64,000 bases of DNA. It comes from Micropterix aruncella (taxonomy: Eukaryota; Arthropoda; Insecta; Lepidoptera; Micropterigidae). Of the stretch, positions 53,196 to 63,410 are shown piece by piece. Position 1 is the first letter of the stretch. Every line of letters starts with the position of its first letter. Location of the stretch: the NCBI GenBank assembly GCA_944548615.1, contig OX155954.1:1407335-1471334 (forward strand). The letters run 5' to 3'. Under the pieces are notes generated by a model, which made no database searches, was not told the DNA's origin, and worked only from the letters and a program-made list of their open reading frames with translations. The position numbers were made by a program, and so were the translations under genes.

Positions 53196-55409
53196 ATGGC
53201 AAACGGCGACGAAAAATCAAGCGCTTCAGCGAATAAAGACACAGACGAAAATATTACAGACCCCACACCGAAAAGGAGCACTAGATTAGCAGCAAAACAC
53301 ACACTCAACACTACTCCGGAAAGCAGAGTAAGTCGTCAGAAGAGCAAAATAACGACCCGACGCCAAGAGCGAAGAGCCGAAAAGTCACCTTACTCAACGG
53401 AGCCGCCAACAGAGGAAGAAGAAGACGACGACGACGATTCAACTGAAACTGTGAGGGTCCCCGACTCAAAAACACGACTGTTAGAGCCGACGGCAACAGA
53501 AGAAGAAGAAGAAGACGTCAGGTCTCAGAAAAAAACCTCCGGAGGCAGCAGACGAAGTCACTCACCGAAAGCTAGATCAATCAGGAGTCACAGATCTAGA
53601 AAATCCAGCAGATCCACGACTGCAGACGCCATGACGCTGCAAATGTTACAAGCAGACATGGAGGCGGCCGAGGAACGAGCGCGGCTTAAAAAGAAGTATG
53701 CAACAGCAAAAGCGGAAGCAGAAACTCGACGTGCAGAAACTGAGGCGGAGGCCGAGATTGAGATGCAGTTACTGGAGGAGAAATTGGCCATCCATAAACT
53801 AATGTTAGAAGCGGAGGCAGAAGAATCGTTTGACGATGAAGAAAGCCTGCTTGAAAGCCGAACTTCAACCAGACATTCAATACGACGAACGAGCAATTGG
53901 CTGATAAAAAACCAGAAAAACGACATTAAACGAGAATCGTCAAAACTAGCAAGCAGAATCGTACAAGAAAACAGTGACGGCGCAACGGTGAAACAAACGG
54001 AGCTGCAAGGCGAAAAAATGGCGGTGAAAGAAATTCAAACACCGGTCATCGCATGCCAGCCGAAAGCCACAGAAACTACGTCCTCAAGCGCCGCTATGGA
54101 TCATCTATTATTTACATCACGCGCCAATCTATTGAAAGATTTGCCACGGTTCGATGGCGACCCACGCGAGTACCTAATTTTTCGCTCACTATTTGACCAA
54201 GGAACAAAGGTTTGCGGATTCTCGAACGCCGACAACCTGATTCGGCTACAGCAAAGTGTAATCGGCCCAGCCAGAGACGTCGTACGCGCGATGCTGCTGG
54301 ACCCGAGAAACGTCCCGGACATCATGCGAACCTTCGATCGGCGCTATGGAAGACCGGCCGCCAGGATCGAGGAGCTGATGAAGGAAGCAGAGAACGCGCC
54401 GACGATTGCGGTGAGTGACTCACTTAGTAAAGTTGTCAAATTTGGTACAATTGTATGTAATGTTGTTTATTCTCTAAAGAATATGGGTCACACGGTATAT
54501 TTGGTCAATCCACGGCTTTTGAAAGAGTTGGTTGGAAAACTTCCGCAACATTTAAGACTACAGTGGTACACAGCAGGGTATGGTGACCATCCAACGTTAG
54601 GCGATTTCGGTGAATGGGTAGAAAAAATATTAGATTCTGCATGTTACGAGGAACACGTAGACGATCCCCGAAACACGCAGAAACGCGAAAACGCCTCGCC
54701 AAACGCAAATCTACGTGCTTACGATCGTAGTCACGTAAATCCACATAACCGACCACGTGAAAAGCAGAATTACGTCGCGAAAAAGTCGATCAACACGACC
54801 ATTAGCGAGGAAACAGGGGCCGAGTGTTTACGGTGTAGGAAGACGAATCATCGGACGTCTGAATGTCGAATTCTGCTCGCAATGAGCGTAGATTCACGTT
54901 GGGATTGGATAAGGGAAATAAACGCCTGTTTTAGCTGTCTAAAACAAGGTCATAGGTTTAGCGATTGTAGGAAGAAGAAGAGTTGCGGGGTGGACAATTG
55001 TAAGAGGCCACACAATGCGCTTCTTCATCAGAATAGAAATACCGCAGACGTAGAGAACGTAAAAAAGACTGAACAACGTACCATGTCTACGGTTACTAGC
55101 ACTTGGATGGAAACAGCGCAGTTTATGCTCAGGGTAGCTCCAGTGCAGGTCAAGGGACCTACAGGCTGCAAAACTATCTTGGCACTCTTCGACGAAGGTT
55201 CTACCGTCAGCCTCATTGAAGATCACATCGCCAAGGAGATAGGTGCAGATGGCCCAGTAAGTCAGTTAAATCTTGTAGGTGCGACCGGAATGCAAGGCAA
55301 TAACGGACCCGCACGTAGAATCGATATGGAAATATGTTCTATACAAGGAGGGGCGTATTACCTAAAATGTGTGTTTTATCTACGTGAAATGGAGATACAA
55401 AATAGCTGA
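53196..55409 (+). CDS. BEL/Pao gag and aspartic protease, pol deleted
   Basis: A 737-residue frame with a good start (caccATGG). Residues 1-140 are basic and acidic low-complexity; 145-215 form a charged coiled coil (AEERARLKKKYATAKAEAE). About 300-440 is the DUF1759 capsid-like region (LPRFDGDPREYLIFRSLFDQ). Two zinc knuckles follow (CLRCRKTNHRTSEC near 543, CFSCLKQGHRFSDC near 578), then the A17-type protease start ALFDEGSTVSLIE near 663. At residue ~723 the frame runs into the 3' LTR copy and stops at 55409, so reverse transcriptase, RNase H and integrase are absent. The long open frame and identical LTR segments imply a recent insertion. It can at most supply Gag. Confidence 0.92.
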   Translation: MANGDEKSSASANKDTDENITDPTPKRSTRLAAKHTLNTTPESRVSRQKSKITTRRQERRAEKSPYSTEPPTEEEEDDDDDSTETVRVPDSKTRLLEPTATEEEEEDVRSQKKTSGGSRRSHSPKARSIRSHRSRKSSRSTTADAMTLQMLQADMEAAEERARLKKKYATAKAEAETRRAETEAEAEIEMQLLEEKLAIHKLMLEAEAEESFDDEESLLESRTSTRHSIRRTSNWLIKNQKNDIKRESSKLASRIVQENSDGATVKQTELQGEKMAVKEIQTPVIACQPKATETTSSSAAMDHLLFTSRANLLKDLPRFDGDPREYLIFRSLFDQGTKVCGFSNADNLIRLQQSVIGPARDVVRAMLLDPRNVPDIMRTFDRRYGRPAARIEELMKEAENAPTIAVSDSLSKVVKFGTIVCNVVYSLKNMGHTVYLVNPRLLKELVGKLPQHLRLQWYTAGYGDHPTLGDFGEWVEKILDSACYEEHVDDPRNTQKRENASPNANLRAYDRSHVNPHNRPREKQNYVAKKSINTTISEETGAECLRCRKTNHRTSECRILLAMSVDSRWDWIREINACFSCLKQGHRFSDCRKKKSCGVDNCKRPHNALLHQNRNTADVENVKKTEQRTMSTVTSTWMETAQFMLRVAPVQVKGPTGCKTILALFDEGSTVSLIEDHIAKEIGADGPVSQLNLVGATGMQGNNGPARRIDMEICSIQGGAYYLKCVFYLREMEIQNS

Positions 55410-55625
55410 AAGTGAGAGAAATTTACGCATCTCTCGTTCGAGACTACATACGGTGAACCCCCAGGAAAACGGACTGCGCAAGCAAAGCAACCTGCGAGAA
55501 AACACCGGCCATAAAAAGGTAGGTGATAAACTTATGTAGATCTCAAGTGTTCGAGATTCGAAAATCGAACAAAGTGAGTCGGGAGAACAGCAATCGTCCT
55601 GCGAAGACTGGATAAGACCCGACAT
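55364..55625 (+). repeat. BEL/Pao LTR, repeat copy 2 (5'-truncated 3' LTR)
   Basis: Identical to 52779-53040. Its left edge is fused to the protease frame at AAAATGTGTG, a 10-nt sequence also present in the LTR. Confidence 0.9.
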
Positions 55626-56510
55626 CCGCTTTCCTTCTGTCTTCGAAAGCAGCTATATTTGGCAGCTAAGGGGCCATCCACATATTAAGTAATCACCGAG
55701 GGGGATTGGGGGGGGGGGCTGAGGCTTACGCTACGTTGGGAGGGGTAGGGGTGCCCGTCCTGATTACGTAATCAACCTTGGTTACCGAACGTATTTTTTT
55801 TTAATACATAGACAATGGTATGTTCGCAAGATATTGCCACTTGGCAATAGGCCCACCATGTTGTACTCTATGGTGTGTGCAATAAAGTTTTCCAAACAAA
55901 TAAACTCGACGAACTCCTTGGGGAACTCCTGGCGAAAAACAACTAATGCCTCGTATGATCTTTAAAATCTCAAGGGGTCTTCGGATAAAAAACCTTGCTA
56001 CGCTCTCGAAGAACTGCTAAATAAAAAACCCACAGGATGTATCTTGGAATTTGCTTATTTTATGCTAGAGTCAGATTAAGAAGAAACGGCAACATCAAAA
56101 ATTAGGTAAAATTATCACTGGACGTCATATAACATTCACTAGGATTATAAGTTGGTCGCGGACGGATCGATAATTACTTAAATTTCCGTTGTCGAAAGTC
56201 ATGGATACCACAATTGGAGTGTTTTGTTATCAGTTTTATCTGAAAAAAACCTAATCGGAAATCACGCTTTCCGCCTAGGACGACCATTGCTGCTTTCGTA
56301 TTATCGATACTAGATAGCTGAGTGCTGTGCAACGTGAAGAGATAATAGGGATGTAATTATTTTTTTAAATATTTAATATACTTTATTCATATTTTGTTTT
56401 TTTTTAAACTGGCCACATTTTTTGTCGGTGTTATAAAGTAAGTCGGATTTTCGTTACATAAAAATGTGGCAAATGCTCAGTGCCCAGCTATTTAGAACTG
56501 TACAGTCCAA
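55626..56510. other. unassigned, one MITE-like end
   Basis: 55661-55790 starts 'aggggccatccacatatt' and has a G-rich run, like a widespread insect MITE end; no second end found. No gene seen. Confidence 0.35.
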
Positions 56511-56514
56511 TGGT

Positions 56515-57240
56515 AGCGGTTTCGTGCAGCTTGGGATGGTTTCGTGCAGCTTGGGCCATAAGATCCACTTTGTTTCCAGATCGGTCCAACTCACGATTCA
56601 GCTTCTATTCAGTAGTCTCCTCGCGTGGAAGACCACCCCGGGAAGGCCTCTCGCGTGTCAGGCCTCACGGCTGGAGGATCGGTTTCCTCTGGGGAATAGC
56701 CTCCCGGCGCTACTGGACGGTTAAGTACTGTGCGGCGGCCAATCGGTATGTGCACTATGACTAATTACTGAAAGAGTCGGAAGATTATAGAAATATACTG
56801 TTTACTAAGCAGCGGGGGTGGATGTTCACCTGTCGTCATACAACTATTGAAATGATTAATTTGCTACCTGCTCCTGAATTCAGAGCCGGGCAAAAGATGC
56901 CCATGGTACGCGATAGATTCAAACTGAAGCACCGCTGAATATACGGCAGGTAGAGGTTGCGCAAGCGGCTTCGAACTCGTAACCAGTCGGAAGTTTGAAG
57001 GTATCCTAATGATTAATTCAATGCGGAGATATCCTTCCAAATCTGGTAGTTAGGGGTCGAGGTTGCCCGCTGGGTACCTTTCCCGGTGTCTCGCCGTAAG
57101 GCGTTGGCCTCTGGCGGGCATGTTACCTTAGGTAGATGGTAGATTTGTATTCGTCTAAGTCTTCTACGCTCACCTCACGGGAGATAGAGCAATCATTATA
57201 GTTAAACTTCCTGAAGTGACGGGTTCGCCCGTTGTAGCTG
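56515..57240 (+). repeat. retroposon family R700, copy 6
   Basis: Near full length: 'cagcttgggccataagatc', 'cgatagattcaaac', 'gcgcaagcggcttcgaac' and 'gggttcgcccgttgtagctg' in family order. Confidence 0.75.
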
Positions 57241-57307
57241 ACTAATTAACTAATATATGTATGCAATGTCAATTTTTATATTAACCTAACTTATATATTA
57301 AAGTAAC

Positions 57308-57470
57308 AGACATTATACACAAGGTAAACGGGATTTACGGCGTAAAATTTGTAGCACCCGACGATACGGCGACGTTGCAACCGCCATTGTCTAGGGGTAT
57401 ACTGGACAACGACGGCTGCGACATCGCCGAAACTTCACGCGATAAATCCCTTTAATCTTGTTTGTCAAAC
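57308..57470 (+). repeat. relative of the 46172 MITE
   Basis: Shares 'ggacaacgacgg', 'gacatcgccgaaac' and 'ttcacgcg(a/g)taaat'. Confidence 0.55.
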
Positions 57471-58076
57471 AACCGAGACCGTCTTCGATTTCATGTAACA
57501 GACATTTTGTTTGAACTTTAAACTTTAATAATAAACGAATACAGAACAATATACATAGACAGACAATTGTACGACTACGCGAGTACTACAAGTTAATACG
57601 TGTAGTACATGTCAAGCTCTAAAAAGTGGCACAAACAACCATGTTCCATTAGGTCTGGAAAAACGCCTTCGTCGATACATTTATTAAATATGAGGGCTAA
57701 AGAGGGGGCAATAATTTGGACGACGAATTGACAACTTTGACTGACATCAGACATGCCCCATAAATCTTCACTCTTTTATAAATTTAATAGCCGAAAACTA
57801 AATATAATATTTGGCGCCTTGACGTGCTTAAAATTGAAATCATATTTGCATGAAAGTACTTTATTATTTAAGTAAACCTTTGTTATGCGAGGACAAATTT
57901 GGGTTAGAATTAATGATGATGGAGATATTGATGAAAAGGTGAAATTCGTTGTCTATTTAGTTATAAGCCATTTTATATCATCTTGTAATGAATTTTTAAC
58001 AAAAAATTGGTATCGCGAGCGTTTGGTTTACCAGTTTTATGATTAATAATATTCCGAATTGTTTTTTATTTATATA
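57471..58076. other. unassigned AT-rich DNA
   Basis: No feature recognised up to the Helitron 3' end. Confidence 0.3.
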
Positions 58077-58323
58077 CTAGCGGAACCCGGCGAACTTCGT
58101 CTCGCCACGAATTTGTTCGCTTAGCAGCAGATGGCGTTAACATAGGTAATTTTCATCGACAGTTGTTTGAAATTTGCATTGTTTGTTTAAATTCTTCATT
58201 GAAAGCAGTCTGATTGTTTATTTTTTGTCTCACCAAAAGAGCAGTTTCATCAATTGCCATTTGTGTCCTAAATGGAGGAGAAAAGTGTGTAAAAAGTACG
58301 ATTTTGTTTGACAGAGAATGTTA

Positions 58324-59226
58324 AGGTGCGTACGGATAGCGCGTACACTGGTACGCGTAGTCAGTATACGCGTGTCCGGAACGTCATGTCCATACTTGCA
58401 GCTACGCGTACACTCTTGGGGAACGCGTACCGCGCGAGCTAGTTCGCTAGCGAGCCGCCGTCTGTCGGTTTTTGGTCGCGCGTCAAAGAGGACGCACACG
58501 ACCGGGTACGCTATATTTGGACGGCAAAATAAATAGACACGCGTGTTCTTCGAGTTTCAATAATGAAAATATTATCAGATTGATTCAACTTTATACATTT
58601 CACCGGGTCTTGTGGGATAGCAAACTAACTGATTATCGAAATAACGATTTACGCCAAGATGCATGGAAGGCAATTTCAAATGAACTGAAAATTCCAATAG
58701 GTGAATTAAAAAAAGAAGATGAAAACTTTATTAGCAACTAATAGAAAAGAAAGGAGCAAAATCAAAAAAAGTTTATTAACAGGATCAGGTAATTTTTTAA
58801 ATTGTTTATTTACGCATTGTATAGGTACATTGAATCATAAAAAGAAATTGACATATTTATAATAGCCTATATGCTTTTATATCTTTTTTTACAGGAGCTA
58901 ATGATGTATATCAATCGAAGTGGTTTGCATCTGAATACAATCACGATACAATTTTTTCATCCACCATCTAGGTTTCCGTTTGTTTCTCTTTTTTTTATTT
59001 AAAATGTGTTGAATAATGAGTAATGCCGCAGCAGTGATGGTGCACGCAACCGCTAAGTTTGTCGGAGTCATGGCGAATGACTGGGGCTTGCGGAGCGCTC
59101 TGGATCGATTGACCTCGCGTACAGGTTCGCGGCGGTCCGTACAGCAGCTATACGCGTATCCAATGTACGCGTGGACAGTGTTTCACAACTACGCGTAACA
59201 CAGGAACGCGCTATCCGTACGCACCT
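58324..59226 (+). mobile_element. PIF/Harbinger-like element in Helitron
   Basis: Perfect inverted ends AGGTGCGTACGGATAGCGCG(T) bordered by TTA (58321-58323, 59227-59229), the 3-bp target of this superfamily. The subterminal regions repeat 'tacgcgta' and 'gtacgcg' many times. 903 bp; holds a partial MADF-like frame but no DDE transposase. Confidence 0.92.
58556..58741 (+). pseudogene. MADF/Myb-SANT-like DNA-binding domain fragment
   Basis: The frame reads NNENIIRLIQLYTFHRVLWD then SKLTDYRNNDLRQDAWKAIS, NELKIPIGELKKED. This is the MADF pattern (LIxLxxxxxxLWDxxxxxYxxxxxxxxAWxxI) that PIF/Harbinger elements carry as an accessory protein. It breaks off after about 60 residues. It may mark the second Harbinger gene, most of which is deleted. 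Confidence 0.7.
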
Positions 59227-59516
59227 TTAGACATAAAATGCTTAGAATCTGGTGCATTTCCAGACACGAACGATCCTAATGGAACCAATGGTGTCAATCT
59301 CATTTTACCCCCTGCGCAACACAAAGCGAGTGGCTCGTGGCGGTACTTCAATGCATTGCAGTATTGGCACAAATGGTCCATTTCTCCAATTTGCATGCAT
59401 TTATAATCGCTGTATTGTTTCGTCAGGTCATAATAGATTGCCTCTCTGTATGTGTTTTGTCTCAAATTCAATCGTCTACGCACTGCAACATTACGGATCC
59501 GTGCCGCTTTATTCAA
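59211..59516 (-). pseudogene. Helitron Rep/helicase N-terminal fragment
   Basis: The frame carries HLCQYCNALKYRHEPLALCC followed by AGGKMRLTPL, the zinc-finger-like region at the N-terminus of Helitron helicases, then GNAPDSKHFMS. The last residues before 59226 continue beyond the Harbinger insert at 58320 in the matching frame (NILCQTKSYF). The Rep nuclease and Pif1-type helicase domains are absent. Confidence 0.8.
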
Positions 59517-59911
59517 TTTTGGCGACGCTCATCGCTTTCAGTTGCTCGAACCTCTCTTCACGAGTTACACAAATTCATTTAATTCAGTTGATTTACCTTC
59601 AGAATCACGAAAACGCTATCAAGAAATCGTAAAATTCAACTTAACTGTCAAATGTTAACTGTACCGCCATCTTGATTTTCGAATTTTTATTCTTGTCAAG
59701 CAACGCCATCTATGATCAAGCTTAGTACTAAAATAATTTTCGGTTTTTCACATTTTTCTCACTTTTCCGAGAGATTTTCCGGATTTTTTATTGCCTATAG
59801 TAAGACCGAAGTGATTATGAACAAAACAAAAAAAAATCATCCAAATCGGGTTAGCCGATCGTGAGTTATTAGGTAACATACATAAAACCCGACTCCTTTT
59901 TATTATATAGA

Positions 59912-60164
59912 TTGAACCTTTCATTTTATATTTAAGTAATTGGTTTAAGCTTTCTTACATACTTATTTTGGAAAAATATATATTTTGATATATTCAAAAA
60001 AAACTGGAGTTATGTATATGTTTTCAGGTCGTAATGGCTATTTTATGGTTCCCTATTTTTCCGAAGCCAGTAGTCACGGGTATATACATACGTATGCAAG
60101 GACATAATAATAATAATAATAAACGCTTCATTCGTCGCAATAGCTGTGCCGTACTTTTATTATT
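59912..60164. other. unassigned
   Basis: A (TAA)n run at about 60105-60122; nothing else. Confidence 0.3.
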
Positions 60165-60535
60165 AAACAACTGCCCGACACAAAAGGAGTGTACCGTGTC
60201 CAGGGTTCATCTATGCATGTTTTCCGTTTCTTTATTCCACTAAAACTTCTAAACGCTTGAACCGATTTAGAAATGTGAGGTATTGTTAGAATCGTTATGT
60301 CATCCCGAGTGTCATAGGGTATCTTAGCTGTCCACATATCAAGTAAGTTGTTGTCTGAATGTCCAATCATAAATATATCGTGTTTAGTTTCAAATGAAAG
60401 GTTCGATTGAGTATATTCTGGAAATATACATGTATCTATATGGATAAATACATAAACCACAAATATTTCATTAAAAAAACGCAATAAACATAACTATAAA
60501 TACAATAGTTCACTTTCTGTAACGGCAGTCGTGTT
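60165..60535 (+). repeat. ~370-bp dispersed repeat, copy 2
   Basis: Aligns with 16811-17195 over its whole length and ends 'ggcagtcgtg' like copy 1. Confidence 0.65.
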
Positions 60536-61030
60536 TTCTATTCTTTTTTATATATTTACTTGTTTCAGTAATTAAAAAGGAATAAGTTTATGATCCATTA
60601 AATTTAAAACGAACCAATAGCGACGAAGTTTTATCTAAGCAAATGTGACACGTACATAAATGTTTTTAAAAGAATATTAGAAGAAATCTGACACATTTTT
60701 AGTAGGTTATAGCAGCCTAGATAGTGTATCTGCCTCGAGCAACCCATTCTCATATACCGGTCGAAAATCACCTGCTTTTTTCTTCATTTCGCCGTCACTA
60801 AAACCGCTTTTGAAGGTCTCTGCTAAGTGAAAAGGTCATTGAATATTTTAAGTTTGCGAGATTGTAAATTAACTTGGATTTAACAGCCAGAAATAGTCGG
60901 TATATACTTGTTTATTTTGAGCAAATAATGTTAAAATATGTTCAAAAGAATGGGACTTGAGTGAAATACGTGAAAAAAATATTCTCTCAGTACTGCCTAT
61001 CCAAATAGTACAAGGTCTCGTAGGTACTTT
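60536..61030. other. unassigned AT-rich DNA
   Basis: No feature recognised. Confidence 0.3.
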
Positions 61031-61245
61031 AGCATAGTGGTTAGCCCGGTGGCACAGTGGTTAGGTCGTTGTAAGGTTCCGGGTTCAATTCGCTGGGTCG
61101 CCAAATTCCGTTGGGATAAAATTAACGGAATTGCATTTTCAATTCTGTCGATCAAATGCAATAATAAGACACATTCTTACAGACATGTTACACGCACACA
61201 TACATATAAACACTTGACCGTATGGTTGGCTGTAAGAGATTAAAA
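61031..61245 (+). repeat. tRNA-derived SINE-like element
   Basis: 'ggtggcacagtggttag' resembles an A box region and 'ggttcaattcg' a B box (61083-61093). The A-box phrase is partly duplicated ('catagtggttag' at 61033). The 3' part ends 'ggttggctgtaagagatt', which also occurs at 10153-10170 next to the hAT insert. Not a functional tRNA. Confidence 0.5.
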
Positions 61246-61805
61246 TATGAGAATAAAACCGTCCATTATGACATTTCACAATCAAGTGTAGAAACAAACA
61301 AACAAGCATACCTTTTTTGTATGGGTAAAAAATACTTTGCAGTTGACAAATGAAACGAAGAGGTAGAAGAGACAATCCAGTTTCCGACAGAGCAGATTGA
61401 GGTTACCGTACGCGTTTTCCAGCCGGGAGTACCGTAAGCAATCGCTGGGTCACTAGCGCAGCGACTACAGTAACATCATAGCGCGGAGCGATTGCGTATT
61501 GTACTATAGAAGCCGGAACAGTTGCGTGGACGGCATAAACGCATAACAGCACTGCCTACCCAGTCACGAAACCCTGCGACAGGCTAATACAGAAACATGC
61601 TAGCAGACTAATACAGACACACGCTAACACAAAGTACACCCCCCCCCCCTTTTACATTAATTTCTACACACAAACACACATACAAACAAAGATAAATACA
61701 TTATACCATACATCTACATTATACCATTATACCATACATTCTCTGTTTTATCCATATATTCTCAAACATACTATACATTATTATTTATTTCCACACTAGA
61801 CTTTA
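61246..61805. other. unassigned
   Basis: A CpG-richer patch at 61390-61560 and a C11 run near 61630. No gene recognised. Confidence 0.3.
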
Positions 61806-61994
61806 TTATAAATTCGATGTTTTCCAGACCAAATCATCCACAGAGGAATACGGGTAGCTGTTGGTGACAGCGTCGATAGCAGTATTCTTCTTGCCGCTCA
61901 AGAAGGAGCCACGTGCTCTGAAACGTCCGGCAAAGGTACAACATGCTGACTTAATCGTAGGACGTCTTGTTTGAAGGGGTGACTGCTTTAGTAA
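61806..61994 (-). CDS. unrecognised short open frame
   Basis: Minus-strand frame of about 60 codons without a start, reading RPTIKSACCTFAGRFRARGS, FLSGKKNTAIDAV, YPYSSVDDLVWKT, then TAA at 61808-61806. The composition looks protein-like but no family is recognised, and no consensus acceptor is obvious. Could be an exon end or a transposon remnant. Confidence 0.2.
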   Translation of the reverse strand, partial: LLKQSPLQTRRPTIKSACCTFAGRFRARGSFLSGKKNTAIDAVTNSYPYSSVDDLVWKTSNL

Positions 61995-62164
61995 TTAATC
62001 CTTCGAAGAAAAGTGCCGCATAACTCTGCACCAGCAATACAATATAATGCTAAAATATTAATATCCCCACCCGCCTCTGGGGCTGGGTAACCTAGCCATC
62101 CGCCAGTAGACTTGTAAAATGAGACATTTCAAACGTCGCAAGAGTGAATCTGTCAAAATATCAC
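61995..62164. other. unassigned
   Basis: Short gap before an R700 copy. Confidence 0.3.
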
Positions 62165-62835
62165 TGGTCAGGGCCCATTTGGGAGTTAATGGGCCCAGTT
62201 GCAGTTAAGCCACTAAGACCCATATGTTAGGATCGGCCAAACTCAAGCCCATCCGGCAGCCTCCAAGCAAAAGTTTGAGCCCGGGTAGGACCATGGCCTC
62301 CAGGCCAGTTGCCCTAATAGGAATCGTTTTCTCGGGGGCTCCTGGACTGTTTGCGCACCGTGCGACGTCAGCCAATCGACTATGCATTCCGACTGATAGT
62401 CGGAGGAGCCTGGAAACGGCTTTGTTTCCTATAGAGCAGGAGTGGTTGTAACCATACGGCAACCGCTCTTGAAACGACCATTCGGCTACCGGGCTGAGGA
62501 TGCTGTGGTCCGCGATAGATTCGGTAGACACTGAATCACCGCTACACTTGGGAGATGAACGTGCAAGCGACTTCGACCCTGTAACCAGTCGGGAGGTCGG
62601 AGAAATCTGACCACAACTGGTAGCGAGGACGCTTGGTCTGCCCGCTGTGTTAACTACTCGGTGCCGGGCGGTAAGGGTTGGTCTCTCGCGGGTTAGTTGA
62701 CGGAGCTAGATAGTGGATTGTCCATTGTCTAAGTCTTTTACGCTCCTCCCACGGCTGAAAGAACGATCTCATATCGTTATACACGATCTCATATCCTGGG
62801 ATGACAGGTTTGCCCGTTGTAGTCGATAACGCCCA
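62165..62835 (+). repeat. retroposon family R700, copy 7 (best preserved)
   Basis: Carries the full landmark series, from 'gggcccagttgcagttaagc' and 'tgttaggatcggcc' to 'gcccgttgtagtcgata'. Minus-strand frame [13 protein letters not shown] corresponds to that in copies 2 and 5. Useful as family reference. Confidence 0.78.
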
Positions 62836-63229
62836 ACTGGTCAATTGATGTCAGCATTAACAGACGTTCAGATTTGGCACGACCGAACCACAGATTTCAT
62901 TCGCTTCCGAACCATATCTGTCCGTCTGTAAAGTAGTCCGGCGACAATTATTATTATTAATTGTATCTGCGGCGGTCCGATGGTTTACACATCGGATATG
63001 ATCCGCTCCGTACCGAATCAGAAAGGACAAACTACGACTAGTCGTTTTCGAAACGTCAAGAAGGACGGAAAACATCACCTAACGCAATGTTCAATTAAAA
63101 TTCCTCATTATATAAAGACTTTCCATGTGTGGGGTACATCCCACGGGCTAATATACTGCAACTACATTTAATATTATTCGGCTTTAGGAAAAAAGGTCTA
63201 ATAGGATAGCTATTGGTGAACAGACCAAA

Positions 63230-63410
63230 TTTATAACGTCATGGATACATCATCTCATCCTGTCAGTATTTTTTGTGTCATCGAAGGCATTGGACTCAGT
63301 AGATCACAGTTTACTTATCACTACATTAAAATGTTAAGGCATACGAGGAAACGCGGTGTGTACTTGACGACATAGGTACTTGGAGCAACTGTCTGACCCG
63401 GTCGTCTGTT
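63230..63410 (+). pseudogene. LINE reverse transcriptase fragment
   Basis: Across frames one reads VFFVSSKALDSVDHSLLITT and LKC.GIRGNAV, equivalent to motif A (DLSKAFDSVDH) and the following helix of a Jockey-like RT. The motif A Asp is lost. Short and decayed. Confidence 0.6.

Larger units (their letters stand above)
58077..59911 (-). mobile_element. Helitron with Rep/helicase fragment, carrying a Harbinger
   Basis: On the minus strand the 5' end is A|TCTATATAATAAAAAGGAG (from 59911) and the 3' end is CTAG|T (58080-58077). A hairpin GGCGA-gacgaagt-TCGCC lies about 11 nt before CTAG, as in classic Helitrons. The insert at 58324-59226 interrupts it. Net length is about 0.93 kb. Confidence 0.9.

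Noticed and set aside
61045..61105. Possible tRNA gene on the plus strand
   Set aside because: A and B box-like phrases exist, but acceptor and anticodon stems do not form and the sequence continues into a SINE body.
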